From the NCBI GenBank assembly GCA_016871895.1, contig VHBO01000015.1, positions 1-43,496 of the forward strand: a stretch of 43,496 nt of DNA, read 5' to 3'. The translations under genes were made by a program, and so were the position numbers. This stretch comes from Gemmatimonadota bacterium (GTDB lineage: Bacteria; Gemmatimonadota; Gemmatimonadetes; Gemmatimonadales; Gemmatimonadaceae). Under the pieces are notes generated by a model. The model worked only from the letters and a program-made list of their open reading frames with translations, did no database searches and was not told where the DNA came from. Positions 8,350-16,437 of the stretch are shown in pieces; within the stretch, counting starts at the first letter, position 1, and each line of letters begins with the position of its first letter.

Positions 8350-9075
8350 CTAGTAGTGGCAGGTGGCGCAATCGTACGTCGCCTTCTTGCGCGGCAACGC
8401 GAGCGTCGCGGAATCGGGCTCGTAGCCGGCGGCGCGGACGCCCTCGGCCGGGCTGTACCCGTTCACGTGACACTGGACGCACCAGCCCATGTTGAGGCTC
8501 TGCGCCTGGAAGACCTGCGGCATGTTGTTCACCTGCCCGTGGCAGCTCTGGCAGGTCACGCCGGCGTTCACGTGCCGCATGTGCGGGAAGTGCACGTACT
8601 CCGGCACCTTGTGCACGCGGACCCACGGCACCGGCTGCTTGTTGTTCCAGTACTCCGTGAGCTTCACGATCTCGGGACGGCCCGCCGCGACGATCGTGTG
8701 GCACCCCATGCAGGTCCCGACCGCCGGCAGGCCCGGGTCGGGCGACTGGTTCGCCGCGTTGTGGCAGAACGCGCAGTTCATCTTCAGCGCGTTGACGTGC
8801 ACCGGGTGCGGGAACTTGACCGGCTGCTCCGGGGAGCGGCCGATGCCGCCACCGATATAGTTGGTGTACCCCGAGGCGCCGCTGTACGCCCAGGGCCCCG
8901 GCTTCGCCTTCCCGAAAGCCTCCTGATTGGCCTTGTAGGTAGCCGTCGTGGTATCGACGGGGGCGGGAGCGTCATCGGGGGCGGACTGCGAACCCGCGTA
9001 CGCGGACATCATCGTCGCCGTAAGGGCGATGGCGACGAGTCCCGGGATCATGACCCACTTCCTGCGACCGGACAT
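8350..9075 (-). CDS. actA: Alternative complex III pentaheme cytochrome c subunit ActA
   Basis: 241 residues. An N-terminal signal or anchor (WVMIPGLVAIALTATMMSAYAG) is followed by five CXXCH heme c motifs: CAFCH (H105), CMGCH (H126), CQSCH (H179), CVQCH (H203) and CATCH (H240). The last lies one residue from the C-terminus. Five hemes and this length match ActA. It is the first gene of actABCDEF, and the gap to actB is 9 bases. The 135 bases upstream hold a perfect Rex-type operator, so the operon is probably under redox control from here. Confidence 0.95.
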   Translation of the reverse strand: MSGRRKWVMIPGLVAIALTATMMSAYAGSQSAPDDAPAPVDTTTATYKANQEAFGKAKPGPWAYSGASGYTNYIGGGIGRSPEQPVKFPHPVHVNALKMNCAFCHNAANQSPDPGLPAVGTCMGCHTIVAAGRPEIVKLTEYWNNKQPVPWVRVHKVPEYVHFPHMRHVNAGVTCQSCHGQVNNMPQVFQAQSLNMGWCVQCHVNGYSPAEGVRAAGYEPDSATLALPRKKATYDCATCHY

Positions 9076-9119
9076 GCGCGTCTCGGATGAGAGGGAGAAA
9101 TCCGAATGAAACGTTCAAC

Positions 9120-9137
9120 TTGTGAACTTTTTCACAA
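9120..9137. promoter_or_regulatory. Rex-type operator upstream of the act operon
   Basis: TTGTGAACTTTTTCACAA is a perfect 7-4-7 palindrome, TTGTGAA-N4-TTCACAA, identical to the known consensus of Rex, the NADH/NAD+-sensing repressor of respiratory genes in many Gram-positive and other bacteria. It lies 45 bases before the actA start. On the minus strand the right arm reads TTCACA, followed after 17 bases by GGATTT. That could be the -35/-10 pair, so a bound repressor would cover the -35. The core also satisfies the CRP-family pattern TGTGA-N6-TCACA, so a CRP/FNR-type regulator is the alternative. Confidence 0.65.
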
Positions 9138-9210
9138 ACCGACCAGCCAAGAAAACAAAACGAGGGAAAACCCCCACGCAAGGATGCGGACCATCCGCAC
9201 CCTGCCCAGC

Positions 9211-9957
9211 TCACTCCAACCCGCGACGCACCCGGTCGATCGTCCGGAGCACTTCGATCGCCATCGCCCGCACGAGCGTGAGTTCCCGGGAGTCTGGACC
9301 CGCCCGGTTCAGCAATGAACGGACCGACCGCATGATGTGTTCCGGGTTCCGGGTCCGGTAGAACGCGATCGCTGCCAAGGAGCGGTCGATGTCCCCGAGC
9401 GCCCGTTCCCATTCCTCGTGCTTGGGGAGGGCCGCGTGGTGCTTGTGCCGCGCGATGGTCCGCGTGGCGTCGCCGGCCGAGAGGTGGAGCTCATACAGGG
9501 CCACCAACACCGCCTGGGCCACATTGAGCGAGGCGTGTTCCGTGGTCGGGATCGTCACCATCACGTGCGCGAGGTCGATCGCCTCGTTCGGGAGCCCGTG
9601 GTCCTCCTGCCCGAAGAGGAGGGCCACCCGTCCCTCGGCGGCCCGGTCCAGCATCACCGGCGCGAGCTCGCGGGGGGTCGTCATCGGCCACCGATGCGCC
9701 CGGCGCTTCGCACCGAAGGCGGCGACGTGCACGCAATCCGCGAGCGCCTCGGGGAGGGTCTCGTGATGCCGGATGCGCTCGACGATGTCGCGGGTGCCGT
9801 GCGCGACCCCTTCGATCCGCCACGGATCGTAGGCCACAGGCTGCACGAGTCGCAGGTCGCGGACGCCCATGTTCTTCATCACCCGGATCGTCCCGGCGAT
9901 GTTCACGGGGTCTTGAACCCGGTTGAGGACGACGACGACCTGATCGAGGATCGACAT
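9211..9957 (-). CDS. RNA 2'-O-methyltransferase, TrmJ/SpoU type
   Basis: 248 residues from the ATG at 9957 (an upstream in-frame start at 9999 would overlap the divergent DedA gene). It carries the SPOUT knot motifs in order: NIAGTIR near residue 20, LLFGQEDHGLPNEAI near 115-130, and IPTTEHASLNVAQAV followed by ALYEL near 138-160. This pattern (FGxExxGL, then SLNxxxAV) is that of TrmJ-like enzymes, which methylate the ribose at position 32 of tRNA with S-adenosylmethionine. Other TrmH-family RNA targets cannot be excluded. A C-terminal helical part of about 80 residues follows. It is divergent from DedA across 40 bases. Confidence 0.8.
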   Translation of the reverse strand: MSILDQVVVVLNRVQDPVNIAGTIRVMKNMGVRDLRLVQPVAYDPWRIEGVAHGTRDIVERIRHHETLPEALADCVHVAAFGAKRRAHRWPMTTPRELAPVMLDRAAEGRVALLFGQEDHGLPNEAIDLAHVMVTIPTTEHASLNVAQAVLVALYELHLSAGDATRTIARHKHHAALPKHEEWERALGDIDRSLAAIAFYRTRNPEHIMRSVRSLLNRAGPDSRELTLVRAMAIEVLRTIDRVRRGLE

Positions 9958-9983
9958 GACGCGTTGCAAGCTAGCGCGCCCGC

Positions 9984-9989
9984 TAGATT
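9984..9989 (+). promoter_or_regulatory. TAGATT -10-like hexamer 8 bases before the DedA start
   Basis: TAGATT ends 8 bases before the ATG at 9998, and no Shine-Dalgarno lies between. Transcription would begin at or next to the A of the ATG, so the mRNA would be leaderless. A TTGCAA at 9964-9969 is too close (14 bases) to be a good -35. The same layout recurs at several other genes of this window. Confidence 0.45.
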
Positions 9990-9997
9990 TCAGCGCC

Positions 9998-10615
9998 ATG
10001 GAGCTCGTCCACGCCTTCCTTGACCTCTTTCGCGACCTCGACGGTCTCGTCGCGACGGCCGGCTACCTCGGCATCACCGCCATCATCTTCATCGAGACGG
10101 GGCTGCTCTTCCCCTTCCTTCCCGGGGATTCGCTGCTGGTGACCGCGGGGCTCGTCTGCGTGACGGGCACGATGAACGTCTGGACCCTCGGCCTCCTCTG
10201 CTCGCTCGCGGCGATCACGGGGGATCAGATCGCCTACGGGATCGGACGTCGGGCCGGTACGGCGCTGTATTCCCGCCCCGACTCGCGCTGGTTCAAGCAG
10301 GAGCATCTGCGGGCCGCACAGGCGTTCTACGACCGGCACGGCGGCAAGGCGATCATCCTCGCCCGCTTCATGCCGTTCGCCCGCACCTTCGCCCCGGTCG
10401 TCGCGGGCGCGGCACGGATGCATTATCCCACGTTCATCTCCTACAACGTCATCGGCGGACTCGCCTGGATCTGGTCGATGCTCCTCACCGGGTATCTGAT
10501 CGTCGAACAGGTGCCGTGGTTGAAGGCGCACGTCGAGCAGGTCGTGATCGCGATCATCGTGATCTCGGTGCTGCCTGGGATCGTGGGGTGGTGGAAGACG
10601 AGGGGTGAGGGGTGA
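9998..10615 (+). CDS. DedA/SNARE-associated family membrane protein
   Basis: 205 residues from the ATG at 9998 (the open frame extends 14 codons upstream, but that part lacks features). Motifs typical of DedA proteins are FIETGLLFPFLPGDSLLV near residue 30, GDQIAYGIGRRAG near 75, and FYDRHGGKAIILARFMPFARTFAPVVAGAARM near 110-140, with hydrophobic spans between and a C-terminal span (IAIIVISVLPGIVGWW). DedA proteins are inner-membrane proteins linked to undecaprenyl-phosphate or lipid recycling and proton-motive force; which role applies here is not visible. The stop codon and last few residues (KTRGEG) lie inside a heptanucleotide repeat, so the repeat has set the C-terminus. Confidence 0.88.
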   Translation: MELVHAFLDLFRDLDGLVATAGYLGITAIIFIETGLLFPFLPGDSLLVTAGLVCVTGTMNVWTLGLLCSLAAITGDQIAYGIGRRAGTALYSRPDSRWFKQEHLRAAQAFYDRHGGKAIILARFMPFARTFAPVVAGAARMHYPTFISYNVIGGLAWIWSMLLTGYLIVEQVPWLKAHVEQVVIAIIVISVLPGIVGWWKTRGEG

Positions 10616-10630
10616 GGGGTCAGGGGAGAG
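10602..10630. repeat. Heptanucleotide repeat GGGGTSA at the DedA 3' end
   Basis: About four tandem 7-base units on the plus strand: GGGGTGA twice, GGGGTCA, then GGGGAGA. They cover the last codons and the stop of the DedA gene. The unit is the reverse complement of the TGACCCC unit in the array before the superoxide dismutase gene 56 bases downstream, so the two arrays face each other. Confidence 0.7.
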
Positions 10631-10686
10631 CGACGTCCGTGACCACGCCCCACCCAGCGCGCCAGAGCCCGCTCAATGCTGTTAGC

Positions 10687-10735
10687 TGATACCTGACCCC
10701 TGTGACCTGACCCCTGACCCCTCACCCCTCAAGAG
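10687..10735. repeat. Heptanucleotide repeat TGACCCC before the SOD start
   Basis: Seven consecutive 7-base units end immediately before the ATG at 10736. Three units are exactly TGACCCC; TGATACC, TGTGACC and TCACCCC are variants, and the last unit is TCAAGAG. The array forms the whole region directly upstream of the gene, so promoter or leader signals must lie in or before it. The same unit, in the same orientation relative to the gene, lies before the S9 peptidase at 20614. Confidence 0.75.
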
Positions 10736-11344
10736 ATGCCCTTCACCCTCCCCGCCCTCCCCTACGCCCCCGAAGCGCTCGAGCCGCATATCGACGCGCA
10801 GACGATGCAGATCCACCACGGGAAGCATCACAACGCGTATGTGACGAACCTGAATGCGGCGATCGAGAAGGCCCCCGAGCTCGCCTCGTGGAGCCTCGAC
10901 CAGCTCTGCCGTGAGATCGCGACGGTCCCGGAGAGCGTCCGGACCGCAGTGCGCAACAACGGCGGTGGTCATTGGAATCATTCGCTCTTCTGGGAGCTGA
11001 TGGCCCCGAACGCGGGCGGGGCGCCCGGCGGCGCCGTCGGCGCGGCGATCGACGCGGCGTTCGGCGACTTCGCGAAGTTCCGTGACCTCTTCAAGGCGGC
11101 AGCGGTCGGCCGGTTCGGCTCCGGCTGGGCCTGGCTCGTCGCCGCGAAGGACGGCTCGGTCTCGATCGAGAGCTCGCCGAACCAGGACAACCCGCTGATG
11201 GAGGGGCGCCACGCGATCCTCGGCCTCGACGTCTGGGAGCACGCCTACTATCTCCGCTACCAGAACCGCCGCCCGGATTACATCGATGCCTGGTGGAACG
11301 TCGTGCACTGGGGGGCGGTCGACGCCCGCTACGCGGCGCGCTGA
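10736..11344 (+). CDS. sodA: Superoxide dismutase, Fe/Mn family (Mn type by sequence)
   Basis: 202 residues, the normal length, with no signal peptide, so cytoplasmic. The four metal ligands are H27 (QIHHGKHH), H82 (WNHSLFW), D165 and H169 (DVWEHAYYL). The second-shell residues GG before HWNH (residues 77-78) and the Gln in SPNQDNPL (Q150) are the pattern of Mn enzymes rather than Fe enzymes, though cambialistic use is possible. It converts superoxide to peroxide and oxygen. It starts directly after a heptanucleotide repeat and ends before a strong hairpin shared with the convergent speA gene. Confidence 0.95.
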   Translation: MPFTLPALPYAPEALEPHIDAQTMQIHHGKHHNAYVTNLNAAIEKAPELASWSLDQLCREIATVPESVRTAVRNNGGGHWNHSLFWELMAPNAGGAPGGAVGAAIDAAFGDFAKFRDLFKAAAVGRFGSGWAWLVAAKDGSVSIESSPNQDNPLMEGRHAILGLDVWEHAYYLRYQNRRPDYIDAWWNVVHWGAVDARYAAR

Positions 11345-11362
11345 GCCGCTTCGCCCGAACGA

Positions 11363-11399
11363 ACGAGGGGCCCCCACCGATCCGGTGGGGGCCCCTCGT
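11363..11399. terminator. Bidirectional hairpin between SOD and speA
   Basis: Perfect 17-bp stem, ACGAGGGGCCCCCACCG (11363-11379) with its complement at 11383-11399, and a loop of three bases. It lies between two convergent genes and could end transcription from both sides. No T-run follows on either strand. The stem base ACGA-GGGGC recurs in the hairpins at 18376 and 35833. Confidence 0.7.
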
Positions 11400-11478
11400 G
11401 TGTTCTCGGATCACCGGTACGGCTCACTCCACCCCACCCTCGGGAGGGATCGAGCGCCGGCCCCGCCCGGCCCGGGCG

Positions 11479-13476
11479 CTAGCGCGCCGCTTCGCCCTCG
11501 AGATACGTGTACCCCTCGAGCCCCGCGACGTATTCGGCGATGAACATATTCGCCTGCTCGCGCGAGATGTGCGACGCCGACTGGACCTTCCGCCGGAAGG
11601 TCGCGAGCAGATCCGAGGCCTGGAACTGCACGTAGTTGAGCACCTCGGTGACGGTGTCGCCGTGGACGAGGTGCGTGAGGTCGTAGCCGCCGTCATTGAG
11701 CCGCACGTGCACGGCGTTCGTATCGCCGAACAGGTTGTGCAGATCGCCGAGGATCTCCTGGTACGCGCCGGTCAGGAAGATGCCGAGGATGTAGGCCTCC
11801 CCATCGCGGAAGACGTGCAGCGGGAGCGAGGGGAGCCCCGTCTTGCCGCCGATGAACCGGTCGATCTTCCCGTCGGAGTCGCAGGTGACGTCCTGGATCG
11901 TCCCCTGGCGCGTCGGCGCCTCATCGAGCCGATGCACGGGCATGATCGGAAAGAGCTGGTCGATCGCCCACGTATCCGGGAGGGACTGGAAGAGCGAGAA
12001 GTTCGCGAAGTAGCGGTCGATCAGGGCGGTGTCGAGGTCGCCGACGATGTCCTCGAAGCGATCGCGCCGTCCCTCCGCCAAGCGCGCGACGGCGTTCAGC
12101 GTACAGAGGTAGAGCGTCTCGGCGAGCGCGCGCTCCCGGAGCGTGAGCACCCCGGAGTTGAAGAGCTGCTGCGCCCGTTCCTTATCGAAGGTGGCGTCGT
12201 GGAAGATCTCGCGGATGCGCCGCATCGCGACGTTCTTCCGCGAGACCGTCTTGAGGTCCTCCGCCATCTCGTGCAGCAGCGCGTGGTCCTCCTCACCGAT
12301 TGCCGGCGGCGCGGGCTCCGCGTGCGACTCGACGTCGATGACGCTGAGGAGCAGCAAAGCGTGGTGCGCGGTGAGGGCCCGGCCCGACTCGGAGATGATG
12401 TCGGGCATCGGGAGCTCCTCCTCCCGGCAAGTCTCCGCGAGCGTGTACACGACGTCGTTGGCGTACTCCTGCGCGGAGTAGTTCATCGACGCCTGCGCGG
12501 TCGACTGCGTGCCATCATAGTCGACGCCCAGCCCGCCGCCGACGTCGACCCAGCGGATACCGAGCCCGAGGCGGCGCAGCTCCACGTAGAAGCGGCTGAC
12601 CTCCTGGAGCCCGCGCTTGATGAAGCGGATGTCGGTGATCTGGGAGCCGAGGTGGAAGTGGATCAGCCGGAGCCACTCGGTGCGTCCCGCCCCCTTCAAC
12701 CGGTCGATGACCTGCATCAGCTGGGCGGCGGTGAGCCCGAACTTCGACTTCTCACCCCCCGACTGCGCCCAGCGCCCGGAGCCCTCGCTCGAGAGCTTGA
12801 TGCGCACACCAAGGGTCGGCGTGACCCCCATCTCCTCGGCGACCTTCTCGAGCACATCAAGCTCGCTGACCTGCTCGATGACGATGATGACGGTGTGGCC
12901 GAGCTGCTGCCCCATCAGGGCGAGCCGCATGAACTCCTCGTCCTTGTAGCCGTTGCAGACGATGAGGTGATCGGTGCGCTCGGTGAGGGCGAGGACGGCC
13001 TGCAGCTCCGGCTTCGAGCCACACTCGAGGCCCACCCCGGTGGCACGGCCGAAGTCGACGATCTCCTCGACGACGTGCCGCTGCTGGTTCACCTTGATCG
13101 GGTAGACCGTGGTGTACTGCCCCTCGTACTGGAACTCGGCGATCGCGCTCGCGAACCGCGCGTGCAGCGCCTCGATGCGCGACTTGAGGATGTCCGAGAA
13201 GCGCAGCAACACCGGAAGGGCGACCCCCTGCGCCTCGAGGTCGTGGGCGAGCTCGTAGAGATCGACCGTCCGCTGTGGGTGGTCCTTGTCGGGCCGGACC
13301 ACGACCCGCCCTGCGGCGTTGATATCGAAGTGTCCGTCGCCCCAACCCTCGATGTTATACAGGGTCTTCGCCGCCTCGATGCTCCAGGCGGCGGGCACGG
13401 GAACGGCCTCCGGCGCGCCCGGCTCGATGGGAGCGGGCACCGCGGCGGCGGAGTCGGGCTGCGAGGTCGTGGACAT
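11479..13476 (-). CDS. speA: Biosynthetic arginine decarboxylase
   Basis: 665 residues, the usual size of the SpeA class. PLP-binding Lys128 in VYPIKVNQQ matches the known active-site Lys of this fold type III family. Further family motifs are HLGSQITD, DVGGGLGVDYDGT and the substrate/PLP segment SESGRALTAHHA. The enzyme makes agmatine and CO2 from arginine, the first step of putrescine and spermidine synthesis by the agmatine route. The enzymes after it (agmatinase or agmatine deiminase) are not in this window. The N-terminal 30 residues are Ala/Pro-rich and unlikely to be structured. A TAGCTT hexamer lies 9 bases before the ATG. Confidence 0.95.
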   Translation of the reverse strand: MSTTSQPDSAAAVPAPIEPGAPEAVPVPAAWSIEAAKTLYNIEGWGDGHFDINAAGRVVVRPDKDHPQRTVDLYELAHDLEAQGVALPVLLRFSDILKSRIEALHARFASAIAEFQYEGQYTTVYPIKVNQQRHVVEEIVDFGRATGVGLECGSKPELQAVLALTERTDHLIVCNGYKDEEFMRLALMGQQLGHTVIIVIEQVSELDVLEKVAEEMGVTPTLGVRIKLSSEGSGRWAQSGGEKSKFGLTAAQLMQVIDRLKGAGRTEWLRLIHFHLGSQITDIRFIKRGLQEVSRFYVELRRLGLGIRWVDVGGGLGVDYDGTQSTAQASMNYSAQEYANDVVYTLAETCREEELPMPDIISESGRALTAHHALLLLSVIDVESHAEPAPPAIGEEDHALLHEMAEDLKTVSRKNVAMRRIREIFHDATFDKERAQQLFNSGVLTLRERALAETLYLCTLNAVARLAEGRRDRFEDIVGDLDTALIDRYFANFSLFQSLPDTWAIDQLFPIMPVHRLDEAPTRQGTIQDVTCDSDGKIDRFIGGKTGLPSLPLHVFRDGEAYILGIFLTGAYQEILGDLHNLFGDTNAVHVRLNDGGYDLTHLVHGDTVTEVLNYVQFQASDLLATFRRKVQSASHISREQANMFIAEYVAGLEGYTYLEGEAAR

Positions 13477-13485
13477 GGGTCGGGA

Positions 13486-13491
13486 AAGCTA
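13486..13491 (-). promoter_or_regulatory. TAGCTT -10-like hexamer before speA
   Basis: On the minus strand TAGCTT is followed by nine bases and the ATG at 13476, in the 20-base gap behind the upstream S9 peptidase gene. It fits the leaderless or near-leaderless pattern of this window, with one base changed from TAGATT and a slightly longer spacing. Confidence 0.3.
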
Positions 13492-13496
13492 ACGGG

Positions 13497-16346
13497 TCAC
13501 GGCCGCGGGAACTGGTCCCGGCCGCGCTCCAGGTACGGGATCCCCCGGCGCATCCACTCCGGCTCCGGTGCCCCGAGGAGCTTGGCCGCGAAGAACTCCT
13601 GCATCCGGCGGTCGATGTCCTTCTGGTTCGCCCACTTCCGCGGATTGTGGGCATCGCCGTTGTAGTTGATCATGTACGCCTCCTTCCCGAGCCGCCGCAT
13701 CGCGACGAAGAACTCGATGCCCTGGTACCACGGCACGGCCCCATCGGCGTCATTCGCCATGAAGAGCACCGGCGTGCGCACACGATCCAGCTTGAAGAGG
13801 GGGGAGTTCTCGAGATAGCGTTCAGGATACTCCCAGAGCGATCCCCCGATGCGGCTCTGCCCGCGCTCATAGTTGACGATGGCGCGCTCCACCCCGCTCT
13901 CCCACCGGATCCCGCCGTACGCCGACGTCATATTCACGACGGTGGCGTTCGGCACGGCGGCGGCGAAGAGATTCGTCTCGGTGATCAGATACGCCGTCTG
14001 GTACCCACCCCACGACTGTCCGGTCACGCCGAGCCGCTGCGGGTCGGCGATGCCGCGCGCGATGAGCGACTGCACCCCGGGCACGATCGACTTGACGGCG
14101 CTCGGGCCGGGATAGCCGGGCGTGTAGTGGATGTTCGGCATGAAGACGAGGTAGCCGAGCGAGGTGTAGACCGGCGCGTTCACCACGTTCCGCCCCGCGG
14201 GCCGGACGTAGTTGTAGAGGCCGTCGCTCAGCTGCTCGTAGAAGAAGGTGATCATCGGATACCGCTTCGAGGGGTCGAATCCCTCGGGTGTGTAGAGCAG
14301 CCCCTCCATCGGCACGCCGTCGGCGTTGGCCCAGGTGACGAGCTCCACGTTCCCCCACCGGTAGCGCGCCTGCTCCGGCATCGCGTCGGAGATACGCGTG
14401 AGCTGGTCGAAGCTCGTGCCGGTCCAGAGATCGGGGAACTCCCGGTAGTCGGCGCGTGTCACGAGGAGCTGCTCCGCGCGGCGCGCCTTCACCAGCAGGG
14501 GCCACGACTTCGGCGCCATCACCAGCCGCTCCGGGGCGATGGTCGCGCCCACGCGGTCGCGATAGAAGCCCGCCGCCTTGGAGACGTTGTCGAAGGCCCG
14601 GAGGAGGAGCGGCTCGCGGGGATCGATCGCGCGGGTCTCGGGATCGAGGTCGACGACCCGGAACGTGAGCCGCCCCGTCCGCCCGGCGCCATCGGTGAGA
14701 TTCCGCGGCGCCACCGCGCCCGTCGGGTCGACCTCCCAGACGTCATATCGGTCGTAGACGAGGACGCGCGCGTCGTCGGTGGTCCATCCCCCGAGGCCGT
14801 AGGGCCCCGGTTCACCCGGGGTGTCGTGAGTCTCATCATCGAAGCGGACGCCGGTGATGCCGACGGTGAGGTCACGTGTCCGCCCCGAAGCGACGTCGTG
14901 CACCTTCCACCCGCCATCCCACCAGGTGACATACCGTGCCGCCGGCGAGAGTTGCGCGCCCGCGCGTACCCGTGTCGCGATCCGACGGATCGCGCCCGTC
15001 GCCGTCGTGATGAGGTAGACGTCGGCGCCATCGCGGCCGGCGATGGCCTCGAGCTCGTAGGGCACATCGGTCACCGCGAGACCGAGGCGGCCATCGTCGG
15101 AGAGCGTCACCGTCGGAAGCGAATCGTTCCCGAGCCGGCGCATCTGACGCGTCGCGACCGTATAGATCGCGGGGACGCTGCGGTTCCGGTCCTGCGCGAG
15201 CTGCAGCTTCTGCATCGGCTGCGGACGCGTGTCACGCCAGTGCCAGAGCTCGAAGATCGCCTTGTCGGCGAGCGAGTCGGCGGGGATTGAGTCAGGGAGG
15301 ACGGCGGCGACGCCGAACCGGACCACACCACCGCCTCGCACGAACTCGACGCCGCGCTCGCTGATCCGCTGCCCCTCGCCGACCGCCCCGGCGGCGACGG
15401 CGAGCGTCATCAGCGCGGGCTTGGTCGCTGCGAGGGCGGCGTGGTAGAGCGCGAGCCGCGGCTTCTCCGTCGACCACTCGTCGGCGTCGGTCAGGAAGGC
15501 GAGCTGCGACCCCGACTCATCAAAGGCGAGCGCGCGGTAATTCCCTGCCGCGCGCTTGAGCGGCGTAGTGGCCCCGGTGGCGAGCCGACGGAGATACACG
15601 CCATCGACGCCGAGCGAGTCGGCGCCCGCCTGCACGTACGCGAGCCACTGCTCGCCACGGTCGAGCGCATACTCGGTGACCCCCTCGATGCGCGTCTCCG
15701 CGCCGGTCGCAAGTTCGCGGAGGACGAGCGGCGCCCCCGTCTCCTTCTTCTTCGTGGACGGTTTCGCCGTCGAAGAATCGGCGCCGGCCGCGCGCGCGGC
15801 CGGACGCGCGGCCGCGGTGTCCGCCTCGAGCTGATAGGCGAGGAATCGTCCGCCATCGCGGGCGAGCTGGAAGCCGCGCACCTTCTCGATCGTCGTGACG
15901 CGACCCGTCGCCAGCTCCAGTAGCCCGAGGGCGGGCTTCGGCTGCTCGGCCGGCTTCGCCCGGCGTGCCCGGGCGGAGTCGAGCGCGCCCTTGGTGGGAT
16001 AGCGCAGGAAGGCGACGAATCGCGCGTCGGCGGTCGCTTGCGCCGCCTGCGGGGTGAAACCCGAGCCGGTCACGCTCGTGAGCGGACGCCCCGTCCATCC
16101 GCGCGACACGCGATGCTCGACGCTCCCACTCGTGGCGCGCACGACGAGCTCCCCATCTCCCACGGTCGGCGTCAGCGTGTAGAACGCCCACCGCCCATCG
16201 CTGGTGAGCGCGGGCTGCAGGATCGACCGCCAGAGGTCATACGTATCCTGCGTGAGCGGGAGGCGCTCGCCGGCCTGCGCGCCGAGGAGACGCGGGGCGA
16301 GGAGGACGATGAGGAGGCGAGCGAGCGACCGGGAGCGCAGCGGCAT
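13497..16346 (-). CDS. Secreted S9-family (prolyl oligopeptidase-type) serine peptidase
   Basis: 949 residues from the ATG at 16346. I prefer this start because it gives a signal peptide (RSRSLARLLIVLLAPRLLGAQA); the open frame runs further upstream without features. Residues ~30-690 are beta-propeller-like with several WD/PD40 stretches. The C-terminal alpha/beta-hydrolase domain carries the triad: Ser778 in GVTGQSWGGYQ, an Asp near 867 in MANDADGAVPW, and His900 in NGDAHNPRKW. Residues ~170-200 (PAARAAGADSSTAKPSTKKK) form a low-complexity insert. It probably degrades peptides in the periplasm or outside. The DUF502 gene is divergent from it, and the next gene on the same strand, speA, follows after 20 bases. 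Confidence 0.9.
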   Translation of the reverse strand: MPLRSRSLARLLIVLLAPRLLGAQAGERLPLTQDTYDLWRSILQPALTSDGRWAFYTLTPTVGDGELVVRATSGSVEHRVSRGWTGRPLTSVTGSGFTPQAAQATADARFVAFLRYPTKGALDSARARRAKPAEQPKPALGLLELATGRVTTIEKVRGFQLARDGGRFLAYQLEADTAAARPAARAAGADSSTAKPSTKKKETGAPLVLRELATGAETRIEGVTEYALDRGEQWLAYVQAGADSLGVDGVYLRRLATGATTPLKRAAGNYRALAFDESGSQLAFLTDADEWSTEKPRLALYHAALAATKPALMTLAVAAGAVGEGQRISERGVEFVRGGGVVRFGVAAVLPDSIPADSLADKAIFELWHWRDTRPQPMQKLQLAQDRNRSVPAIYTVATRQMRRLGNDSLPTVTLSDDGRLGLAVTDVPYELEAIAGRDGADVYLITTATGAIRRIATRVRAGAQLSPAARYVTWWDGGWKVHDVASGRTRDLTVGITGVRFDDETHDTPGEPGPYGLGGWTTDDARVLVYDRYDVWEVDPTGAVAPRNLTDGAGRTGRLTFRVVDLDPETRAIDPREPLLLRAFDNVSKAAGFYRDRVGATIAPERLVMAPKSWPLLVKARRAEQLLVTRADYREFPDLWTGTSFDQLTRISDAMPEQARYRWGNVELVTWANADGVPMEGLLYTPEGFDPSKRYPMITFFYEQLSDGLYNYVRPAGRNVVNAPVYTSLGYLVFMPNIHYTPGYPGPSAVKSIVPGVQSLIARGIADPQRLGVTGQSWGGYQTAYLITETNLFAAAVPNATVVNMTSAYGGIRWESGVERAIVNYERGQSRIGGSLWEYPERYLENSPLFKLDRVRTPVLFMANDADGAVPWYQGIEFFVAMRRLGKEAYMINYNGDAHNPRKWANQKDIDRRMQEFFAAKLLGAPEPEWMRRGIPYLERGRDQFPRP

Positions 16347-16437
16347 CGGGAGGCGGGGTTCGGGGGTATCTTCCGCAGGGATCAACGACGGTCCCAATGT
16401 ACGCGCGCTCCGCTCCCCCCGCTGTGAGGTTCCCTCT

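Noticed and set aside
9120-9137. CRP site as the primary call
   Set aside because: TGTGA-N6-TCACA is also met, but the outer bases and the four-base centre match the Rex consensus at all 14 positions; CRP is kept as the alternative.
10602-10735. CRISPR array
   Set aside because: Units are 7 bases with no spacers, so they are tandem repeats.
11293-13665. 790-codon open frame on the plus strand opposite speA
   Set aside because: It starts inside the superoxide dismutase gene, has no domain signal, and the opposite strand encodes a full arginine decarboxylase with its active-site Lys.
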